The translations under genes were made by a program, and so were the position numbers. Below the pieces are notes generated by a model that worked only from the letters and a program-made list of their open reading frames with translations, ran no database searches and was not told the DNA's origin. Below are positions 35,451 to 45,003 of a DNA stretch of 64,000 nt, piece by piece. Source of the stretch: Adiantum capillus-veneris (lineage: Eukaryota; Streptophyta; Polypodiopsida; Polypodiales; Pteridaceae); assembly GCA_014529385.2 (NCBI GenBank), contig CM043956.1, positions 62,152,620 through 62,216,619 of the forward strand, in the 5' to 3' direction. Within the stretch, counting starts at the first letter, position 1. The number at the start of each line of letters is the position of its first letter.

Positions 35451-38400
35451 CTAGTCATCAAAGGGGTTGACACGCGAAGGCATGTCACCCACATCATCAA
35501 CATCAAGAGAGGTGGAGGCCCCCTCTCTGCTTCGCTTTTTAGGGCGAAGTAATGGTTGCACATAATCTGAAATCAAAGTGTCGTCATTGTCGACTGCTGC
35601 ACACACCCGCCCTGTGCTTAAGCATGCTGCCAATACGTGTGATGTACCACATCCCAACTCCAAACAAAGACCTCCAGGCCTACAAAGAAGCTCCACAAAA
35701 CATGCAATCAAAGAATGACTTCGTTGCAAGCCACCACGCCATGGCTGCCCGGATGATGATCTCGCTAGAGAAGACTCTGGAAGATGGTGCATCATGTAAG
35801 AATCCAAAGGTTGCATGCCAAGTCGATTGAATAGAGGAGTGCTCTCAACCACAAAGCAAGGTGGTTGCATGCCAACCCTATGCACCATAAGTAAGAGAGA
35901 ACAATGACACTACACCACCACATAGACAATTAGAACAATAAAAATAACAATAACACACCAAAATGAGAAACAAAGAAGTTAATTATGTAGAAGAGCATTA
36001 CCTCAATCCGACCACCAAAGCTATTACCATAACCATAATCTCCATGATGAAGAACTACAATGCGACGATGAACAGTCATCTCTGATGCACGACAAAATCT
36101 CTCAACCCAGCCAATGGTATCTCCTGCAAGAGGTTTCTAAAGTCACAATAGAAAACATACAACAAAAATATCAACAAGTATTGTATAAAATTAAGATTGA
36201 AGCACAAACCTGTCATAGAGACCATGATCAACAACCACCCAGAGTCTGACAAAGTAGAATATGCAAGTTGCATGCCTGCACGAACATGATCCTCACTACA
36301 AACATCCCAAAGGGGTACAACAGGGGAGGCTAAGTGGGAACCACCAAAGGGAAGATCCAAAAAAATAAAATCAGCAGCCCATGCGACTGTTCTCCCACCA
36401 CGCACGCACAAGGTTCCATCAAAGCGTGAAGATCCCATGAGCTCATGAACACAAATCCATGCCGGATGTCGAACATCGGCCCTAAAATCAGCAGCAATGG
36501 CTATGTAGTCCCCAGAAATGGCCATGCATCGTGAGTCAGACAATGAGGACAGAGAAGACAAGGGAATATCAACGATGTAGACAAAAGAAATGGTTTTCTT
36601 TGCAACAATCTCCCCATGAGCTACTGCAATACAAGAGGCTAAACAAAGTGAATTAACTCCAATAAATGAACATACAAACGTCTGCATCGTAAGTGATAGC
36701 TCACCATGCTCTCGCTCCATGTTTTCATCCACCCTAGTCTCAACAATCACCTCCTTTCCCTTGTGAGTAGTATTTGTAGCTTAGAAAAAGAAATAAAACA
36801 CAATATGACCAGTATGTAAAACAAATGAGTCAAGAAAGAAGAGAGTTTAAAGCTCTTCAACAAATCATGGTTCAGTCTGTTTTGAGTAACCATTTACCTG
36901 ATATTACCTCATTCACTCTAGGAGGTAGAGGCACATCGACGGATGCACCACCAACTCTCATAGTATCATGAAGCTCTCTCTCTCTCTCTCGCCAATACAT
37001 GCCCAGAAGCCATGTCTATCCACCATGGGCATGTCTCCATCTCCCAAGTAGTGAGCTTATGTATGGAAGGGGAGTACATGCATTCTTCCCTAGTAGATAG
37101 TTGTGCCCACTGCTTAGCTAAGAATGGAATCCCTGGAAGAAAGCCTTTTCCAACCAAGGATAATAGAAATCTAAAACAATCAAACAAAATAACATCACTA
37201 CAAACTTTGTAATTATGAAAAGCTTGAAATAAAAGTATGATGAGCTTGACCTATAGGCTAGCCGTTGAGATGCCATGCGTACTGTGTCCACTTTCTTCAT
37301 AGCTTGCTTGTCAACATCTTTTGTCTTAGCTTCAAGAGAGGTTTCCAAAGGAAAAAGATAGGGTCGTGCTTCAAACTTGAGCTCCTCAAAGTAAGAGGCA
37401 AGAGAGCAATCATGAGGCAACAAAATACCACCAACAATGTTGGTTAAGTCCTCCACAAACTTTGTGGCTCTCTCAAATATCCTTTGTAGAAGGCCTTCTC
37501 TACGAATCCAACTACATAACAATGAAGATGAGAAAAAACAAAAACAATCACAAAAAACTATCAATCGTACATCAAAGATTCTTGAATGTCAAAAGAAACT
37601 TCACTTACATGCGATACACATGATCTCCTTTCTTTAAACCATAAGATGCTCTAGTAATCTTGTCTGCCTCAAGCAAGGAAACCCATAACAGTTTGCTCAA
37701 GACAGGAGCATCATGCATAGCAATCAAGTTCAGCTTCTCAAGCGTAGCCCAACTATCAGGACCCCACTTGAGTGCAAGAACTCGAACCATCCAATCCGGT
37801 CCAAGATTCGGATCAACAATATTTAGTAACTGTAGTATTTGAGCAACGAGTAAAAAACCAAGTTTAAACAGCTATTACACTATGTGCAAATACCTAAACA
37901 AAAATATTTCAACCACCTTTCCAACACGCTCTCCATATTTGAGTGCTAAATCATTCAATATCTTCTCCTCCTCTTTTATAAGTTCTTCATTTGTCATTGT
38001 CTGCCTAGCTTGCTCTATTCTTTGGCTCAATTCCTTGGACATTTGAACCTTCAACACATAATTAAAACTAAATAATTTGCAAAAAAACAAGCACATACTC
38101 TTTGGCTCAATTAATTGGATATTTTATCCTTCAATACACAATTGAAAACACATAATTTTCAAAAAAACCAAACACGAGATCTTTCTTAAAAATTAGGCCA
38201 AAGACACTTACATCGTATAAGAGCTTTCCCAAGTATCGACGAGTAAGTGGATACCAAGGCTCCACACCCTTCGAGTATTTCTTACGTACTGCAGCAATCA
38301 ACTTTTGATCTTTTTCTGGAAGCCCTGTTACATAAGCTTCATGATCTGCTGCACAAATGTGGGAGCAGTTGACAAGCTCATCCCTAAGATGGGTGACCAC

Positions 38401-39782
38401 AAGAGCACGTGTGTTCATGCTATTCCAAGTTCATATACAATACATACATAGTCAAAAACATAACGTAGACATTTTTTGATAGAATATATGGAAAGTCATA
38501 AAACTTACAAATTCATTCTTTGCAAGCTACTAAGAAGAGCTATCTCTGGCACTCGTGTAGGGTCAATAATTGTACAAAGCACACTACAATGTTGCTCTCG
38601 ATCAGTGAAACTAAAACTACCTCTAGGACTCCATGCCGACGTGGATGCCTAGAGGAAATTTAAAAAATCAAAAACTTTATTTATTGATCATCCACCAAAA
38701 CATCCAAGTCGGCATGGATAACAAGAGGCAACTAACAGATTTAAAGAAAGCATGCATAATTATAAAATTTTATCTTGAGAAATTCCTTCTAGCCATCCAT
38801 GTCGGCGTGGACATCTTGAGGGAGCTTAATGAGAATGAATCACTGCAAAAACAAATTGTTCCAAGAAACTCTCTCTAGCCATCCACTTCGACGTGGATGG
38901 CTAGAGACAGTTCTTAGAGAAGATATGCAACTCTGCAAATCTCAAGACAGAGCGTATCTATAGCTAAATTCACACATTCAAAAATTCCTTCTAGCCATCC
39001 TCGTCGGCGTGGATGGCTACAGCCAGTTCTAACAGAAGCTATAAAACTCTGAAAACATTTGTCCCTAGAAACTCTATCTAGCCATCCTCGGCGACGTGGA
39101 TGGCTAGAGACAGTTCTTAGAGAAGCTATGCAACTCTGCAAATCTCAAGACAGAGCGTATCTATAGCTAAATTCACACATTCAAAAATTCCTTCTAGCTA
39201 TCCATGCCGGCATGGATGGCTACAGCCAGTTCTAACAGAAGCTATAAAACTCTGAAAACATTTGTCCCTAGAAACTCTTTCTAGCCATCCACGTCGGCGT
39301 GGATTTCTATAGACAGTTCTAAGAGAAGATGTGCAACTCTGCAAATATCAAGAGAGAGCGTATCTATAGCTAAATTCACACATTCAAAAATTCATTCTAG
39401 CCACCAACGCCGGCGTGGATGGCTACAGCCAGTTCTAGCAGAATTTATGAGACACCATCAATCACAAAAGCAATAGAGGGTATGCAATAGTTTGGTTTAT
39501 CCAAGAGATTAGGCTAAGAATGCATCTCTCCTGTACTTTAGTTTAGCCTCCTGTAATGTGTAGAAAGCTTTAGGAAGATTTCTGTGACAGGTTTCTGTAT
39601 TCTTAAAAACTGTCAATAATTAAATTAAAACTAGTAGCCTTAAAAAACCTTACAAAACTTCATCTTAAACATTGAAAAAAAAACTAGCTATAGCCATCCA
39701 CGCCGGCGCGGATGGCTACAGGTAGTTTACAAAGGTACCTAGCAGGAGGCTTTCGAGCCGAGGAAGACTCCCTTCTCCCCAT
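35451..39782 (-). CDS. ten-exon gene for a class-beta DNA amino-methyltransferase-like protein (N4-cytosine/N6-adenine type), frame broken in exon 7
   Basis: Exons on the minus strand: 39782-39739, 38622-38509, 38419-38212, 38048-37917, 37829-37609, 37511-37251, 37170-36898, 36779-36210, 36123-36002, 35909-35451. All introns are GT..AG and all junction phases agree. The CDS is 2,404 nt; it lacks two bases (one GA unit) in exon 7 to read about 801 residues. Residues 1-400 match nothing I recognise (for example DWMVRVLALKWGPDSW). Exon 8 carries WAADFIFLDLPFGG near residue 560, placed like motif IV ([DNS]PP[YFW]) with Leu for the first Pro. Exon 9 has DTIGWVERFCRA. Exon 10 has a motif X-like helix SLIACFVELL, then PGGLCLELGCGTS (SAM-binding motif I, near 735) and VCAAVDNDD (motif II). 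Motif IV before I is the class-beta order of bacterial N4C/N6A enzymes. Substrate and activity are inference; the Pro-to-Leu change and broken frame could mean a pseudogene. Confidence 0.65.
36974..36990 (-). repeat. coding (GA)8 microsatellite in exon 7
   Basis: On the minus strand GCG is followed by alternating AGA GAG codons (Arg-Glu). As given, the frame ends at TGA eight codons after the tract begins. With one more GA unit it would enter the open frame (..MRVGGASVDVPLPP) that splices in phase to exon 8. Confidence 0.8.
38623..39738 (-). repeat. intron 1 of the methyltransferase gene: array of about ten hairpin repeats
   Basis: The motif TCTAGCCATCCACGtcgGCGTGGATGGCTAGA, in parts, is an almost perfect inverted repeat of about 32 bp. 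Copies start at 38,789, 38,874, 38,990, 39,077, 39,193, 39,280 and 39,396; weaker ones are near 38,620, 38,700 and 39,690. Five consecutive spacings are 116, 87, 116, 87, 116, so the unit is a 203-bp higher-order repeat with two hairpins. Some copies have matching changes in both arms (CATGCCGGCATG at 39,203). Confidence 0.85.
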
Positions 39783-39829
39783 GACAATTTCTATGTGAAC
39801 TCCGAGCTTGACGATCTGTAGTGGTTAAG

Positions 39830-40125
39830 GCGCATATGCTGTAGAGAAGATTGCTTGAAGGTTGAAGATTTCTTGCTACAGAGAAGATTGCTTGAAGGTT
39901 GAAGATTGCTTGCTACAGAGAGTATATGGCCTCAAAGGGCGTAACTTGAGAGCAAGAGAGGGCTGAGGTTTGAAGGCAAGAGATGGCGCAAGAGAGGACT
40001 GAGGTTAGGGCCTCAAAGGGCATAACTTGAGAGCAAGAGAGGGCTGAGGTTTGAAGGCAAGGGATGGCGCAAGAGAGGGCTGAGGTTAGCGCATTAGATT
40101 GTTGTGGTTAGCGCAACAGATGGGC
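39830..40125. repeat. two tandem duplications just upstream of the methyltransferase start
   Basis: GAGAAGATTGCTTGAAGGTT recurs about 49 bp apart at 39,843-39,935. GGCCTCAAAGGGC..TAACTTGAGAGC and its downstream 80 bp recur at 39,928 and 40,010. They fall where the 5' UTR or promoter of the minus-strand gene must lie. Confidence 0.7.
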
Positions 40126-40129
40126 AAGA

Positions 40130-41440
40130 GGTAGCGCTAGCAGCTTTCAAGGCAAGACTTCCAGGTCTGCAGCATAGAAAGGCTTCTTTAAGAAAAACGT
40201 ATAATTAATAAGAGCCAGTGCATCTTGACCCTATTTTGGAAAAGATAAAAGCAGCGTTTTTTTTTTGTTGCCACACATGTCCTTTTGCTCTACATACTTG
40301 GTTATCCCAATTTTTTGGAATCGAACTAGATACCGGAAGGAGGTTAGGTGACCGCAATACAAGGAGAGTGCGGGCAGGTGTGTTTTTCTTCCAGAGAGGT
40401 GGGTGGCTTTAAGAGGTGTGGACGGCCGTTGGCCTTACACAAGACGTTGACGCAGGGCCTGAATAACGTTTTTTAATGCAAGAAAGCAATTGAAAAATTG
40501 CATTATTTATAAAAAAACAAATCTTTTTGTAACACTTTCACTGCATTGTTCGGGGAAAGTGTCCGCTTAAAATAACTATTGTAAAATTCGGACAAATGCA
40601 TTTAATCCTCCAAGGCAATGTACTTTGTCCCATATATTATCTCAAATGAGTCCTACTTTGTAGTATGTCTGATCCAAGAGTGGGGGAGACCCTCAACTAG
40701 AGCTTTCCTTCGATTACACATACAGCTAATTTGACCTTGTTTTATGGAACTTTGGAATCTATCTCAAACTAACCTGTGTGTCGAAGGCACATGTACAACT
40801 ATTTGCATCCCTCACCATATTACCTGTTTGGGGCATAGTCCCAATGCTGGTAGATTAGCTTAGTGCTCACATATCCCGGTCTATAGTGTAAATTGGGCTT
40901 GCAAATTAAATATTCCCAATCATAATACCATGGGACCTTGATTTTCAAGCTTAAAAATCTCTGACGCTTGCCGACCATATCTGACGCTTGCCAGCTTTTC
41001 ATCTGTGCATCGATCTTCATCTCTCTACTTGCTATCGAAGGTGGAAGTTATGAGCTCTTGTCGGAGACTTCCGGGGCTTGGTTCTAACTAATCCTCGCGT
41101 GACCATGCCCGTAGCTCAGCAAAGTGCAAACACTCTAAAATGCGGTTGGAGAGGGTATTTGGGATTTGTGCATGGGATATTGAAGAGGGTAGGTGAAATT
41201 CGCTTGTCATTACTATGCACGATTCACTGAAAATCTTAAAACTCAAAGTGATTAATTTTTTATTATAATATATTTTATAAAGCTATGATTGTTGTTCTTG
41301 GGAACACGAACATGCAATCCTCTTGGCGGCTTGCGGTTATGAATAGGATTTTAAGCATATCAGTCTATTATATTTACACCCGTTGTATCGTTCAAAACCA
41401 TGCCAATGCTTGCTAATATTTCTTACCTTCTACTCTGCAC
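40130..41440. other. no recognisable gene
   Basis: Intergenic sequence between the methyltransferase gene and the MULE-like pseudogene. It contains a small duplication (TCTGACGCTTGCC twice at about 40,960-40,995). Nothing coding is supported. Confidence 0.5.
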
Positions 41441-41451
41441 ACTATTAACCC

Positions 41452-44400
41452 ATGGGGAGATGTATTACAGTTTTTGGTCCAAAGCGTGGACAAAAGCTAG
41501 TGCTTATGTTTGATACCAGAATTTACTCGTTGACAGTTGCTTCTTTGCAAGAACATTTTGAGCTTCGTGATGCTAATTTCTGTCTTCGTCCATTAACATT
41601 ATCTGGACCGCAAGTCAAGGTAGAAGCTACTATATCATCAGATGGTGAACAAACTTTTATGCTTGATCATGAGAAACACTAGTTCTACAAGGTGGATATG
41701 AGAAGTGAGGATCAGATTGATGCTGGCATTGGCAGAGTTTCTCATGACAAGAAAGACAAGAAAGTACCTATCTCAGAGATCAATGCAAGTGTGATTGACA
41801 TGATTAAGTGCATGCCATTGCAAAGCAATTTGTATATTGCACTCCATCAAGCCAAGAAAGTGGTCCCTACTGATGAGCTCCCAGCTCATTATGATGGGTA
41901 TATTGCTTTTGAATTACCGCCAGCTGGTCATTGTTCAGGTATGAGTGGTATGGAACAAAGACATGATAGTCACATGTGGACAAAGTATGTTACTTGTAGT
42001 AGTGATAGTTTCGATGGTGTTGTCAGATTTAGTAGATGCTCTGGGCATTTGCGTTGCATCAACATTGATTGTCCATTTTATTTGCGTTCAAATATGTCCA
42101 ATGAGTCTCAATGGCAAGGTAGGCTTGTTAAATCTAGTCCTAAAGGATTGATCTCTTCTCAGTATGGCACACTGGTATGCACTCATTGTGGACAAATTCC
42201 CGAATGTGTTTCTACATGTCCTGCAGTTATTTACTATTGTTTGCCTAGAGATAAGCATAATTGTACTAGGTGTGCTTTGCATCTTGGAGAACATAATCAT
42301 CCATGTTCAGAAGGGAGGAGTCGAATGGTTGAAAGTAACATTGATGAAATGTTGCTTGATCGTGCGAGTCGAGATTCTTTGGTGACTGCAAAACAATTGG
42401 AACGGGCCACCACCCATGATCTTATCATGGAAAAGCTTATTGGAGCGGGTTCAACAGCAACTTCTATGATTGAAGATTTGGAATTTGCTGAATTCCTTGA
42501 CAGTGTGACTCCCCTTTCAAATAAAAGGAGAGTGGAACGAAGCTTGGAGTCTGCAAAAAGATCAAAGAATATCACTTCAAAGGGTCTTGAGGCAGTGCTT
42601 GACTTGAAAAGCAAGTGCAGATATCCTTTCATCCATAGTATCCTTTTCCCAGGTCAATTGGGTGAAAAGGTACAACCTCATGTATTTAAAATTTCAATTA
42701 AGGGACCAGGCAGTGGAGTTGATTTGGTGAATCGAATGCGCCCTGGAGGTAATTTAGAGCAAATGTGGGTGCACTTTGATCATGTTCACCGTGTACAAGG
42801 ATGGTCGACTATGTCAGCGCATGTCTATGACCCTTACGTACGAGAGCTGCTCACCATTGCAACTGTTGAGTTTAGCGTGGAAAATAAATATGCTCAGATT
42901 GAATTTTGGAAGATGCAGAACAATGTGGTTAAGGAACAGGGTTTTGATAAGCCAGAGTTCAGGGGATTTATGGCAGATGAAGCCAGTGCCAATTGGATTG
43001 CTATGCATACTGTTTATTTTGGAGGAGCAAAGAGGTCTATTCCAAACAAAGAGAGATCATGTTTATTTCATTGGGAGCAAAGTATGGTTCGACATACTGG
43101 CAAGTGCATCCGTCCCGCATTTCAAGAGGAGCACAAGATTTTGTGCCGCAAGTGGAGAACAGCACCTACAGAGAATGCCGCTGAGCATTGTAAGGGAGAG
43201 CTTAGAAGATTTTGGAAAACAGGAATGGCCATTGAAGGGGATATTGCTTCGTTGGAGACATGGCTAGCTTGGTGGGATGTGCGAGTGCCTCATTGGGGGG
43301 AAAGATTTGTATCACAAGATGCTGCAGGAATATTTGTCCCTAACACAAACTTGTCTGAGTCAAAACATGCTAGTATGCGAGCCTCTGTTGGTTATAAGGA
43401 TCACATAAGTTTGTATGAGGCAACATGTGCATATATGGCTTTAGCCATGCTTCAAAGTGTGAAATATAATGCCTATTTGAAAGGTGTTGGGAGCTCCACC
43501 GGTCCTGGCATTAAAGATTTGGCAGATCGCTTCATGAACCAACCTTCATCTGCTTCAGTGGAAACAGGAAAGAAACTAGTTGACCTCACACATTCTTCAA
43601 TGCATGAAATGGGTGTCAATAGTCCTGAAATGAATAGAAATATACTCCAAGAAAAGAGTATTAGAAAAAAGAGGCCAATTTTTGCTGATGCGAATATTGT
43701 CTTGGAGGAGGATAGCCACAAGCCAGAGTATGTTACAATGACAAGTTCAATTGGTGGGCTTCAGGCCAAAAAAAAAACTCCAAGGGATGTCCCATATCCC
43801 GAAGTAAATATAGCAAAGTCAGTTTGGGCAATAAGGAGAACAGAACCTGGGCGAAAGATGAGTTGTTTTGGTGTGGTGTCAAAAGATGGAGATAGATGTG
43901 GGCGCTTCATTAATGATTGTTCAATGGATGCCAAAATAGGGGTGCCAGCTCCTTGATTTTGGGGTCGCAGAAAATATCCTCCATCTGGTTCACAACAAGG
44001 AGGCATTATGGAAGGGTACATTTGGTTTTGTAACTCCAATAACATGCACACATGGAAGGTTCACAACATAGTTGAAGGGCCACCAGGTCCAGCTCCCGGT
44101 GTTTGGGTGGTTGCAGAGGGCACAAATTTGCAACCCCAAGAGGTAACGCAATTGCAAGCAGCATCCGTCCCAAATTTAGAGATGGAAAGATTGTGAAATG
44201 GAGATCACGATTAACAAAGGAGTTTCATGGCAAGATTGAAGTGGGTAGAACCATGGCAGCAGAGTTGGTGCGAGAGGTCATTGTGTTTTGCAATGAAACA
44301 CATGTTTTCTATGTTAAGAGTGTGGGGTCAAGTGCAAAGGGAGTAACATACTCTGTGACAATGTCAGATTTTCCTAGATGTACTTGCGAGGATTTTCAAA

Positions 44401-44570
44401 ACCGAGAAAGCAAGCGCCTTGTGTATATGCCATGTAAGCACATTTACTTCATATTTCTGCAAGTACTTGGCCTTGACCCTCATGCTCATGAGTTCATGCA
44501 TCAGGATGCTCTAACGAAATTGGAGTTAGCCCAAGCACTTGGAGGTTCACGGGTGCTGATGCAGCCTTAA
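41452..44570 (+). pseudogene. MULE-like transposase, nearly full length, with two stops and one frameshift
   Basis: One frame runs 41452-44196, broken by TAG at 41,680 and TGA at 43,954. It then shifts into the frame of 44103-44570, giving about 1,030 codons. In order: an N-terminal domain of about 77 residues (MGRCITVFGPKRGQK.., PB1/ubiquitin-like in pattern); a Cys/His-rich region at 41,980-42,310 ending CALHLGEHNHP; a DDE core with candidate acids in WVHFDHVHR (42,770), FMADEASANW (42,966) and NTNLSESKHASM (43,345), and CLFHWEQSM (43,060) as the C..H motif between the second D and E; and a SWIM finger CTCEDF..KRLVYMPCKHIYF (44,380-44,450). Mutator-like transposases have this architecture. 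No terminal inverted repeats were found, so boundaries are unknown. Confidence 0.8.
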
Positions 44571-45003
44571 AGGCTTGTGGACCTTGCAATGGTTTTGAGA
44601 AGTAGTTTTTTGGGTGATATATATGTGCTTATCAGTATTAACTTTTGCCTCAAATATTCTCGTGCTGCAGTATTTTAGTTGTTGCGCTCTCCATTTTGAT
44701 TTGTAGATGCGATACACCTATTTGCTTAATTTCAATGTTGATGGAAGGTTTTTGGCATGTGTTAGCGATAGAACAATTTAAAAATTATTTTTACATGTAA
44801 AGAAACTATGTAGGGAGTGTCTCTAACCAATAAAAGTCAAAGTATATACAACTAATATATTGCACAAGGATATAAAAAAACATTGTAAGTTTTGCAAAGT
44901 TTATGGTTTGCTCAATTTTGTGTCAAAAAAATTATAAGTTTTGCTAGGTTTCCCCCTCGCTCGATTATATTTGCTCGGATTTTGGGATTCCCCCTTTATG
45001 TGT
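44571..45003. other. 3' flank of the MULE-like gene
   Basis: A+T-rich. A CTCGCTCGATTATATTTGCTCGG stretch at about 44,956 (given in part) loosely resembles CGCTCGCTCAG..TGTTCGCTCGG at about 2,255, downstream of the other MULE-like copy. It may mark a common element end. Confidence 0.35.

Noticed and set aside
36974-36996. A mini-intron (GTATTG..GAGAGAG) that would remove the GA tract from exon 7
   Set aside because: It would be only about 23 bp long, far below the minimum size of plant introns, although phases would fit.
38633-39141. ORFs such as 38633-38878 (+) and 38914-39141 (-)
   Set aside because: They lie within the hairpin-bearing intron and simply translate the repeat (SHPRRRGW-type reiterations).
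38623-39738. CRISPR array for the regularly spaced palindromes
   Set aside because: The repeats are themselves palindromes, the spacers are related to one another and alternate in length, and the context is a plant gene intron.
42088-43721. Minus-strand ORFs opposite the MULE-like transposase
   Set aside because: Shadow frames of a strongly supported plus-strand coding sequence.
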